Shown: positions 10,669 to 17,782 of the stretch, in pieces | Layout: every line of letters starts with the position of its first letter | Position numbering within the stretch: position 1 is the stretch's first letter | Assembly (NCBI GenBank): GCA_009787835.1 | Contig: WQSN01000011.1 | Span: 1 to 55,264, forward strand | DNA: 55,264 nucleotides | Source: Treponema sp. | Lineage (GTDB): Bacteria > Spirochaetota > Spirochaetia > Treponematales > Breznakiellaceae | Direction of reading: 5' to 3' | Position numbers and translations under genes: made by a program | Notes under the pieces: model-generated | What the model was told of the DNA's origin: nothing | Seen by the model: only the letters and a program-made list of their open reading frames with translations | The model's database searches: none

Positions 10669-10697
10669 CTGACATTCAATTTTTTTTATGTTATTCT
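10669..10697 (+). promoter_or_regulatory. Putative promoter of tmk
   Basis: CTGACA at 10669-10674 and TATTCT at 10692-10697 are separated by 17 bases. Only 10 bases then separate the -10 box from the tmk ATG, and no Shine-Dalgarno is present, so the transcript would have almost no leader. Confidence 0.4.
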
Positions 10698-10707
10698 TTA
10701 TTAATCA

Positions 10708-11349
10708 ATGACTATTATTCCAAATTTTGCGGTATTTGAAGGCGGAGACGGGAGCGGGACTACTACCCAATTATCCCTGCTGACAGAACGTCTGAAAAAT
10801 AATGAAAAAATCAGGTTTTTCCCCACTTTTGAGCCAACCGATGGGCATATCGGAAAACTGATACGCGCGGCGTTGAAAAAGGATACCGAATTACAGCCGC
10901 AGACAATCGCCATGCTTTTTGCCGCAGACCGTAATGAACATATAAACAAAGACGATGGAATCCTGAAACATGCCATAAACGGCGAACTTGTTGTCAGCGA
11001 CAGGTATGTTCTGTCTTCGCTTGTTTATCAGGGAATTGAATGCGGTGATGAGCTTCCGTATAACCTTAACTCCCGCTACCCTGCCCCGGAAACATTGATT
11101 TTCTTTGATGTAGAACCTGAAATCGCCCTGAAACGAATGAAGAACCGCGCTTCGCGTGAGATTTATGAATACCTTGATTTTCAGGTACTGGTACGTCAAA
11201 AATATTTATCGCTTCTGGATATTTACCGGAACGCGGGTATTCGCGTTGAAATAATTGACGCAGGAAAAAGCGCTCCGGAAGTTTCAAATCAGGTGTGGAG
11301 CATACTCTGTACAATGCCGATATTTAATGAAGGTGAAAAATCTCTTTAA
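10708..11349 (+). CDS. tmk: Thymidylate kinase with unusual P-loop
   Basis: dTMP kinase phosphorylates dTMP to dTDP for DNA synthesis. The 213-residue protein has the expected N-terminal P-loop region FEGGDGSGTTTQ (residues 10-21), the DRYVLSS motif of the dTMP site near residue 92, and normal family length. The invariant P-loop lysine is replaced by threonine at residue 18 (GSG-T-TT instead of GSG-K-TT). The rest of the fold looks intact, so the change may be a lineage feature rather than decay. There is no Shine-Dalgarno; the start codon sits 10 bases after a probable -10 box. The downstream gene overlaps its end by 23 bases. Confidence 0.92.
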   Translation: MTIIPNFAVFEGGDGSGTTTQLSLLTERLKNNEKIRFFPTFEPTDGHIGKLIRAALKKDTELQPQTIAMLFAADRNEHINKDDGILKHAINGELVVSDRYVLSSLVYQGIECGDELPYNLNSRYPAPETLIFFDVEPEIALKRMKNRASREIYEYLDFQVLVRQKYLSLLDIYRNAGIRVEIIDAGKSAPEVSNQVWSILCTMPIFNEGEKSL

Positions 11350-11941
11350 AGCAGCCCTTATACTCATTTTACCGGCGGTAGCCCTACCCGTTAACGGATA
11401 CTATGTAACTTACAAAGAACAGTACTACAGGCTTTTTCACCTTCATTACATACAGTACCCTGACGACTCCATGGAAAATATCTACTGGCTTGAACATGCC
11501 ATGAAAGCTGATTTTGCAAACCCGCTGTATGCTCTTACCCTGATTGAAAATGAAACCCAATGGGAAAAGTACCGCTATCTTTTTAATATGCACATCAATT
11601 TAAAACTTATCGAACAGTACCTTTTTCTGGGTAACAAATGGAACAAACGTAATGCCTATTTTTACAACGCCCCCTTTCGGGATCAAAACCTTGAAAGCCT
11701 TGAAACAGCGGAAACCTGTTACCGTACAGCTTTATATTACTGGGACGAAGCTGTAGCATGGGCGGAAAAATCCCTGGACAGGCGTTTCCGCTGGATTAAT
11801 CTGCAAAAAATTCAATTCTGGGAAGACGAAGCTTTCAGGATTGAAAAAGGCACACTTGATTACGGAAAAACCATCAGACGAGAACTTACCCTATTGCAGG
11901 GCGTCCGCGAAAAATTTGAAGCCATGGATACCTCGTATTAA
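11327..11941 (+). CDS. Exported protein of unknown function
   Basis: I choose the ATG at 11327, which gives 204 residues beginning with a clear signal peptide (MKVKNLFKAALILILPAVALPVNG). A longer reading frame from 11255 would place the signal peptide internally. The mature part is rich in Tyr, Trp and charged residues (for example YYVTYKEQYYRLFHLHYIQYP) and probably all helical. No family is recognised with confidence; it looks like a conserved spirochaetal envelope protein. It overlaps tmk by 23 bases and is probably translated from the same message. Its stop codon abuts the convergent ligA stop with no terminator hairpin between them. Confidence 0.75.
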   Translation: MKVKNLFKAALILILPAVALPVNGYYVTYKEQYYRLFHLHYIQYPDDSMENIYWLEHAMKADFANPLYALTLIENETQWEKYRYLFNMHINLKLIEQYLFLGNKWNKRNAYFYNAPFRDQNLESLETAETCYRTALYYWDEAVAWAEKSLDRRFRWINLQKIQFWEDEAFRIEKGTLDYGKTIRRELTLLQGVREKFEAMDTSY

Positions 11942-13948
11942 TTAAAACAACTCACCTTGTTTGAGAGCGGATTTATTCTGTTTCTGGTTTAGTAATGCAA
12001 AAAATTCATCTTCGCCGATAACAGGGATTCCAAGTTCCCTGGCTTTTTTGTTTTTTGATGAGCCTGAACCTGGGTCATTGGTAACAAGATATGAAAGACC
12101 TTTCACTACGGATGATTTTGATTGCGCGCCCAATGCTTTTATTTTCTCTTCCGCTTCGCCGCGTTTCATGGATTTAAGCTCACCTGTAAAACAAAAGGAA
12201 AGTCCCCGCAATGGCAAAGAATCCGCGGCAGGCGGCGGCGCGATTGTAATTACTTTTGTTTTTAATACCGCGTCCATGTCATCCGCGCATTCTATAAGTC
12301 CATCTGCAATAACGGAAGCGGTAATATTTCCCAGACCGTAAACCGCCGCAAGATCTTCCTTCGACGCACCGCGTAATTTTTTAAGCGTGTCAAAACCGGC
12401 GGCGGTTATTTTTTCCATTGTTGTTTCCGCGATTCCTTCAAAATCAAAACCAGCGATAAAGACTGCGAGAGACAGTTCGCGTTTTGTTTGAATATGGCGG
12501 ATAACTTTAGCCGCCGAAATTTCGCCCATTCTGTCGTAATCGGCAAGTTCACCTGTTTCCAAAGTATACAAACCGCTGATATTGGTTACTCTTTTTTTAT
12601 CAAATAACTGCTGTATTAATTTAACGCCCAACTCGCGTATATCAAGAACATTAACCCATTTTTCCAGCCTGTGTAAAAGACGTTTCGGACATTGAGGGTT
12701 TGGACAATACAGCCTTGTTCCGGCATCGACAAGTTTAGTTTCACAGGATGCGCAAATTTCCGGAAAAATAATTTCTGTTGTTTCATATTCACCTGGAGAG
12801 GAACCTTCGCGTTTATCGCCAGACTGAGATTCAGAAGAAATTGAAACGGGCGCAAGACCTTCAATTTTTGGAATAATCTCGCCGCGCTTTACAACAGAAA
12901 CAGTCGAACCTATTTTTAATCCCATGGCGCGTATCATGTCAGGATTGTTTAGGTTGGCGCGCTTTACGGTAGTTCCCGCCAGGCGTACAGGATCTACAAC
13001 TCCAATCGGCGTATATGTCGCCCCCGATTCGCTCCATATTACTTCACGCAGAATACTGAACGCGGTTTCAAGTTCAAACTTAAATGCGATCTGTTTTTCA
13101 GGACGCGCCTTGCGAAGATCCGCCATGTCGATCTCAATGTTCTTAACAACAAGCCCGTCAATATCAAACGGGAGTTTGTCCCTTGATGCGGCGACTTCAT
13201 CACGGTACGCGATTATATCCTGCGCTGCGGTAAATGTTTTTGATACAGTAATCTGAAAACCGCGCTGTTTCAGCCATTTAAGTTTTTCCGTTTCATCCTT
13301 AAAAAAACGGTCATTATCTGAAGTTGCCGCGTCATAAACAATCACCTTTAAATCTTCACAGCCCTGCCCGTCCTTGCGGCGCATTATCCCATTGGCGGCA
13401 TTGCGGCAATTTGCCTTGGTTGAATATTTATTTTGCCAAACATCGTGAGTCATGATAACCTCGCCCCTGATGCCGCCTGTAAACTGTACATCAAGTTTTG
13501 CGACAGTTCCTGTCATCCGCCGCGCATTGGCTGTAATGTCATCGCCTGTTATACCATCTCCCCTTGTCACAGATCGAATCAGCTTCCCTTTTTCATACTG
13601 AAGCTCAAGACTGGCCCCATCCAGTTTATACTGCACAATGAATTTATTTGTTAACTTTTCTTTGCCATTATTACTTTGTTTTATTGCCCACTCAAGAAAT
13701 TCTTGAGGATTGGAAGCTTTGTCCTGGCTCCCCATGGGAATTAAATGGCGCGCTTTTGGAAAGCCGTCAACACTGTACCCTGTTCCGATTTTTTTTAACA
13801 CATTGCTTTCGGGAGCCAGTGCTTTAAGCTCGTCCCACAGAAGGTCAAACTCTCCATCGGATATCTCTGCGTCCCCGTTATAATACGAGTCCTGATATTT
13901 GATTATTAACTGTTCAAGTTCGGTAATACGAGCGTTCCCTGATTTCAT
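11942..13948 (-). CDS. ligA: NAD+-dependent DNA ligase
   Basis: LigA seals nicks in DNA during replication and repair using NAD+. The 668-residue protein has an N-terminal Ia-like region with YYNGDAEISDGEFD, the adenylation motif KLDG at residues 108-111 (Lys108 takes the AMP), the OB fold region, a four-cysteine zinc finger (CASC followed by CPNPQC), helix-hairpin-helix repeats and a C-terminal BRCT domain starting near residue 590 (LRGLSFCFTGEL). Length is normal. A TATAAT box lies only six bases before the ATG and no Shine-Dalgarno is seen, so the gene may have its own near-leaderless transcript as well as being read through from the gene upstream. Confidence 0.96.
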   Translation of the reverse strand: MKSGNARITELEQLIIKYQDSYYNGDAEISDGEFDLLWDELKALAPESNVLKKIGTGYSVDGFPKARHLIPMGSQDKASNPQEFLEWAIKQSNNGKEKLTNKFIVQYKLDGASLELQYEKGKLIRSVTRGDGITGDDITANARRMTGTVAKLDVQFTGGIRGEVIMTHDVWQNKYSTKANCRNAANGIMRRKDGQGCEDLKVIVYDAATSDNDRFFKDETEKLKWLKQRGFQITVSKTFTAAQDIIAYRDEVAASRDKLPFDIDGLVVKNIEIDMADLRKARPEKQIAFKFELETAFSILREVIWSESGATYTPIGVVDPVRLAGTTVKRANLNNPDMIRAMGLKIGSTVSVVKRGEIIPKIEGLAPVSISSESQSGDKREGSSPGEYETTEIIFPEICASCETKLVDAGTRLYCPNPQCPKRLLHRLEKWVNVLDIRELGVKLIQQLFDKKRVTNISGLYTLETGELADYDRMGEISAAKVIRHIQTKRELSLAVFIAGFDFEGIAETTMEKITAAGFDTLKKLRGASKEDLAAVYGLGNITASVIADGLIECADDMDAVLKTKVITIAPPPAADSLPLRGLSFCFTGELKSMKRGEAEEKIKALGAQSKSSVVKGLSYLVTNDPGSGSSKNKKARELGIPVIGEDEFFALLNQKQNKSALKQGELF

Positions 13949-13954
13949 GGCTGA

Positions 13955-13960
13955 ATTATA
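13955..13960 (-). promoter_or_regulatory. Probable -10 box directly before ligA
   Basis: A perfect TATAAT on the minus strand ends six bases before the ligA ATG. The -35 region (about TTTCTG, 17 bases further up) is poor. This is one of several -10 boxes in the window placed unusually close to start codons. Confidence 0.35.
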
Positions 13961-13962
13961 TA

Positions 13963-14874
13963 CTATTTCATTTCTTGCAGAAAGTTGACAATAGGCTCAT
14001 CCCAGGATTTTGCGTTTTTTTTCTCTGAAAGGAAACGGTTGTACAGGCTCATTATATGGCTCTTTATCTGCCTTTGATCCGCTTCATTGATTTTTGTTGA
14101 AGGAGAAGCCGCCGGATGTACATAGCAGCCTTTCGGCATTTTGTCCCTGCCGGGAGCCGGAGAAAAAAGCTGCTCTGTAAAGAATGCGGCATCCTGCGGT
14201 GTAAACAGCGCGGGACTGAAACAGGTCATGGCGTATAACGCCGCCGGAATGCAGTTAACGCTGTGCTGCTTGACAAATAAAATCGCCTGGCTGATCGCGA
14301 GAGCTCCCTGTTTAACTTCCAAAATCTGCTCATTTAATTTTTTATCTTCTCCAAGCTGTTTTGCTATTTCGCCAAATTTGGTATATGTATGTATTACCAC
14401 CATTACATGCAGGCTTGGAATGCACATCAGGTGCGGGTCTGCAAGATGAATTAAAAAAAAACGCGGAGTGGATATGTAAAACGGACGGGTTGTAGTGGAA
14501 AGATTCTTCATGTAAACCTCCGCCGCATAAGCATAGAGTCTGCCCATTGAGAATATAAAATCCCTTACATGCGCGAAAACCCTGCGTCTGTAACGGCGAA
14601 GCAAAAATGAAAGCATCCGTATCCAAAATTGTATGAAATCAAGATAAATAGTGACCCAGGCTGGAACAAACGGGATTTTATCATCAAGAGGGTGATCCGC
14701 CTTTGTAACAGGAATTTTTCCAGGCAAAAATGCGGCCCGGTGCTGACAGTAGAAAAAGTTATAAAATATTAAAGATACGCATTTTTTCATTGCGGATCTC
14801 AGGGATGGGGTAAAAATCGACTTAAAAAAGGCATAACTTGATTTTTCGCTGTATACACTGTCACCGATATTCAT
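13963..14874 (-). CDS. PAP2-superfamily-like membrane protein
   Basis: A 303-residue protein with two or three hydrophobic segments. The region around residue 155 reads LMCIPSLHVMVVI, and about 50 residues later KQHSVNCIPA occurs. Together they resemble the PSLH and H-containing motifs of PAP2/inositolphosphotransferase-type lipid phosphatases (as in Aur1-like proteins, where KQH is common). The third catalytic motif is not evident, so activity is uncertain. A phosphatase or phosphotransferase acting on membrane lipids is the best guess. It ends 14 bases before ligA. A perfect consensus promoter lies just upstream. Confidence 0.55.
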   Translation of the reverse strand: MNIGDSVYSEKSSYAFFKSIFTPSLRSAMKKCVSLIFYNFFYCQHRAAFLPGKIPVTKADHPLDDKIPFVPAWVTIYLDFIQFWIRMLSFLLRRYRRRVFAHVRDFIFSMGRLYAYAAEVYMKNLSTTTRPFYISTPRFFLIHLADPHLMCIPSLHVMVVIHTYTKFGEIAKQLGEDKKLNEQILEVKQGALAISQAILFVKQHSVNCIPAALYAMTCFSPALFTPQDAAFFTEQLFSPAPGRDKMPKGCYVHPAASPSTKINEADQRQIKSHIMSLYNRFLSEKKNAKSWDEPIVNFLQEMK

Positions 14875-14883
14875 TGTCTGTTT

Positions 14884-14911
14884 ATTATAACAAAAACTGA
14901 AAGTTTGTCAA
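14884..14911 (-). promoter_or_regulatory. Consensus sigma-70 promoter of the PAP2-like gene
   Basis: On the minus strand, TTGACA (14906-14911) and TATAAT (14884-14889) both match the consensus perfectly with a 16-base spacer. The start codon at 14874 lies only nine bases after the -10 box, so transcription should begin within a few bases of the ATG. No Shine-Dalgarno is present. Confidence 0.7.
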
Positions 14912-14968
14912 AGTGAAACTTGTAAAAACAAGAAAGTATCATCGGTTAAGGATTCCAAGGAAAGTGAT

Positions 14969-15130
14969 ATGTCCTGCAATTACGCATCCGCAACTACGCA
15001 GACAAGCGGCGGGACGATTCATAATCCTCCAACCCAGCCAACAGGATTGGTTGTAACTTCAGCTTCATCTGGGAACATAAATCTAATCCCTCTCCTGTTA
15101 TACGTACAAATTTATTTTCTGGACATGTAA
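14969..15130 (+). pseudogene. Fibronectin type III-like fragment
   Basis: A 53-codon open frame in the 340-base gap between the PAP2-like gene and the DUF2141 gene. Its middle reads NPPTQPTGLVVTSASSGNIN, the typical beginning of a bacterial fibronectin type III domain (PxxPTGLxVTxxSSxxIxLxW). The conserved Trp strand is lost and the frame stops soon after. I read this as the remnant of a larger surface protein. The remaining bases of the gap show nothing I can interpret. Confidence 0.35.
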
Positions 15131-15215
15131 AGATAACAATCACTATTTTATCCTAGTGAATTATTGCGCATAACAATACATAACACGGCGGGGACATTAA
15201 ATTTTTTGTCAAAAA

Positions 15216-15644
15216 TTAAAACTTGAACAATCCAACCGATATTTTGTCTGTTGCGGCGGTAACTGTTACTTTCTGTCTGTCAAAGTTTTTTGTGGGGATG
15301 CCTCTTCCGTTATAATTGGATATCGCAACTGATTCTCTTGGGATACCCAGAAGGTTGTAATCCATGTCTTTATTATTGTTGGCATCCTGAAAACCAGATA
15401 TTACATAATCTCCCAAAGGAAGCGTTACTACGCGCGATACAACAGCGCCTGAGTCTCCCAGATCATACATGTATTTGGGTTCTTCTTTTCTGAATTCTTC
15501 GGCGTTTGAAAAAATAGTCAGATAAACAGGTCCGCCTCTGGGTACAACATTTGTAAATTCGATGATCACATCTTTTGTGGATTGTGAAAAACAATTAAAA
15601 GTAATAATAACGGATAATAAAAAAAATACAAACGCTCTTTTCAT
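15216..15644 (-). CDS. DUF2141 exported protein
   Basis: The start at 15644 gives 142 residues with a signal peptide (MKRAFVFFLLSVIITFNCFSQ) and an AGGAGG four bases upstream; a longer reading from 15674 would overlap the preceding gene. The mature part shows the DUF2141 pattern: a VPRGGPVYLTIF strand, LPLGDYVISGFQD, then DANNNKDMDYNLLGIPRE, with a final strand KISVGLFKF. Family members are small beta-sandwich periplasmic or surface proteins of unknown function. It follows the acyltransferase gene by 16 bases and is probably co-transcribed with it. Confidence 0.8.
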   Translation of the reverse strand: MKRAFVFFLLSVIITFNCFSQSTKDVIIEFTNVVPRGGPVYLTIFSNAEEFRKEEPKYMYDLGDSGAVVSRVVTLPLGDYVISGFQDANNNKDMDYNLLGIPRESVAISNYNGRGIPTKNFDRQKVTVTAATDKISVGLFKF

Positions 15645-15660
15645 GTTTCCTCCTGTTTGT

Positions 15661-17019
15661 TTATCCCTGTTCAATTGAATTTATTTCGTTAATGCTATTT
15701 ATATAGGCTTTTTCCAAATCCATCAAGGCTGCGTTAATTGCGGCTTTTTTATCATTTTTATAGTCTGCAAGACGTTCGCTTAAATTTATTACAGACATTG
15801 TATGAATAATTATTTTTTTGGGAAAGATGTTTACCCTGCCCGAGAAAGCGCCGCCCATTGAGCGGTTTGCAAAATCCCAAAGGTTCTGAACATATTCGAT
15901 TTTATTGTGAAGCGCTGTTTCTTCCGCCGGAAGCGGGCGGCGGAAATACCAGCCGAAATCAGCAAGTTCCTGATGACGGGCAATATGCCATGCCTCCCCC
16001 GCTCCGAGATCCATTACTCCGCGTTCAGTGTTTGACATTTTTTCCAGGGTATTTGAATCAACGCCGGGTAAAAATATTTTATCCCAGCAAACATGGCGCA
16101 CCCTGTACAATCTGGCGAAAAAATCACCTTCGCTTTTAACGCCAAGCATACGCTCGGCGGTGGCAAGAGCGGCGTTAATCACAGTTTCAAAACGTTCATC
16201 AAAGGAAAATGATTTATCCGCTTTTATACCGTACCGTTTTTCATTTATCTCCAGGATATGATCTCGGCAGAGCCTCAGTCTCTCAGAAAAAGATAAATTT
16301 TTATTACCATTGAAAAATCCGCAGACTTTTTCAATTTTTATAAGCAGCTTTTCCATTGACACTTTGCCGCCTGAGCCGTAACGGAAGTGAACCGACAGCG
16401 GAAGAAGTTCAACAGGTATTATGCTTTCCTGAGATCTGATATTTTTATCCGCCAGCTGCGACGCCGCCTGAAAACCAATGCGGATTGAACCGCTCTCAAG
16501 CCGAGGTACAGAATCCGCAGTATATGAAACCTGACCTTCCGGCGCAAGAGCCACAGGCCATGGACCATCAATAATCGTTTTGTATATTTTTGACATTCCC
16601 TTACTGTCAATTTTTGAATGATGGATTGGTATTGCTCCGATATTCGGCATAAACAGCCGCGCGGCCATGCCTCCCCAGCGCGCCACTTCATAACCATAAA
16701 TAAAAATAGTATGCGGATTACGCGCAAAACGGATCTTTTTCCTGGCGGCATATTCCTTCAGTTTAAAAAGAAAGAACCATCCCAGAAGCTGAGGTTCCGC
16801 TCCGTTGGGATGCCGAAAGGCTGCTATACACCGGCTCTCCGATGACAGCGCCCTCTTAAAAGCGCCGAAAAGCTCATTCTCGCCATGCACAATCACTTTG
16901 GCAAAACCGAACAGGGAAATAATATACGGCCTGACAATGAGTTTTAAAATAAACATATAGAATTTTGAAATCCGGGATTCCGGGATTTTTACATCAGGTA
17001 AAGCTTTTACAATTGGCAT
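15661..17019 (-). CDS. PlsC-like acyltransferase with HX4E motif
   Basis: A 452-residue membrane-associated acyltransferase. After an N-terminal hydrophobic segment comes FRHPNGAEPQ, where His70 and Glu75 form an HX4E version of the HX4D catalytic motif of glycerolipid acyltransferases. Further motifs are a phosphate-binding-type loop (about 155, IGAIPIHH) and APEGQVS near 175, matching the PEG block of PlsC. The C-terminal half (about 230-452) is not recognised and makes the protein longer than ordinary PlsC. Likely role: acylation of a lipid precursor. Starts at 17058 and 17067 also exist, but the latter overlaps the tRNA end; none has a clear ribosome binding site. It lies directly downstream of tRNA-Glu. 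Confidence 0.72.
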   Translation of the reverse strand: MPIVKALPDVKIPESRISKFYMFILKLIVRPYIISLFGFAKVIVHGENELFGAFKRALSSESRCIAAFRHPNGAEPQLLGWFFLFKLKEYAARKKIRFARNPHTIFIYGYEVARWGGMAARLFMPNIGAIPIHHSKIDSKGMSKIYKTIIDGPWPVALAPEGQVSYTADSVPRLESGSIRIGFQAASQLADKNIRSQESIIPVELLPLSVHFRYGSGGKVSMEKLLIKIEKVCGFFNGNKNLSFSERLRLCRDHILEINEKRYGIKADKSFSFDERFETVINAALATAERMLGVKSEGDFFARLYRVRHVCWDKIFLPGVDSNTLEKMSNTERGVMDLGAGEAWHIARHQELADFGWYFRRPLPAEETALHNKIEYVQNLWDFANRSMGGAFSGRVNIFPKKIIIHTMSVINLSERLADYKNDKKAAINAALMDLEKAYINSINEINSIEQG

Positions 17020-17064
17020 TTTGTATGGCTTGTACCGGAAGCCTCGCTGTAAGTACATAATGTA

Positions 17065-17136
<72 letters not shown>

Positions 17137-17189
17137 TAATATCCGCCTGTAACGCTGACGCATAATAGACAGAATAATAATCTAAGGCT

Positions 17190-17220
17190 GCTGTTTCAAA
17201 AACTGAAGTTTTGGAACAGC
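17190..17220. repeat. Dispersed hairpin repeat, copy 2
   Basis: Arms GCTGTTTCAAAAACT and AGTTTTGGAACAGC pair almost perfectly around a two-base loop. It lies between tRNA-Glu (divergent) and the prepilin peptidase gene. It is related to the hairpins at 10614-10664 and 29447-29483 and is not at the end of any gene read towards a T run. Confidence 0.6.
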
Positions 17221-17293
17221 TTTAATCTATAAAAAAAATAAAATTTTGTCAAGACAGAGGAGAACTTTAACCTGCAATTAATAAATAAAAATC

Positions 17294-17782
17294 ATGGATT
17301 TTCTTGCATTATGGTTTTTATTTGATTATATTTATATTGTGACGTTAGCTCATTTTTGTAAGCTTTTATTTACGTCATTTTCCATAGCCATTGCTGTATC
17401 GGATTTAAAAACCGGCATGGTACCACGCATCTTCTTTATTGCTGCTTTACCCATCTTTTTATTAATTATCATATTGCAGGCAGATTCGCCCGGCGCACAA
17501 GCGCTTGCGCTTTGGGCTAATTTTGCTGGCGCGTTTTTTGGCTTATTTATTTTTACCATTGCTTTTTTTATTTCCGGCAGAAGGCTGGGTTTGGCGGATA
17601 TCTGGTACTCAGGGCTAATCGGTCTTTTGCTGGGACCATTGTGGTGGTTCCCTGCAATCGGCATTGCCTGCCTCGCAGGAATAATCTGGATCGTTGTTTC
17701 AAAAAAAGAACGCATACCATTTATTCCCTGCATGGCAATGGGCAGCGCCGCAATTATCATTTTACAGGGCTGGTTTACATGA
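17294..17782 (+). CDS. Prepilin peptidase-like protein (A24 family, short form)
   Basis: A 162-residue polytopic membrane protein with about five hydrophobic helices. Two aspartates sit in the places expected of A24 aspartic peptidases: Asp37 in VSDLKTGMVPR, and Asp102 in GLADIWYSG, which stands where the GxGD motif normally is. IPFIPCMAMGS near residue 145 matches the IPFGPFLALG segment of the family. The N-terminal methyltransferase domain of classical PilD/GspO is absent. It should cleave pseudopilin leaders for the secretion system encoded beside it. Its end overlaps the secretin start as ATGA, showing translational coupling. No Shine-Dalgarno is seen at its own start. Confidence 0.75.
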   Translation: MDFLALWFLFDYIYIVTLAHFCKLLFTSFSIAIAVSDLKTGMVPRIFFIAALPIFLLIIILQADSPGAQALALWANFAGAFFGLFIFTIAFFISGRRLGLADIWYSGLIGLLLGPLWWFPAIGIACLAGIIWIVVSKKERIPFIPCMAMGSAAIIILQGWFT

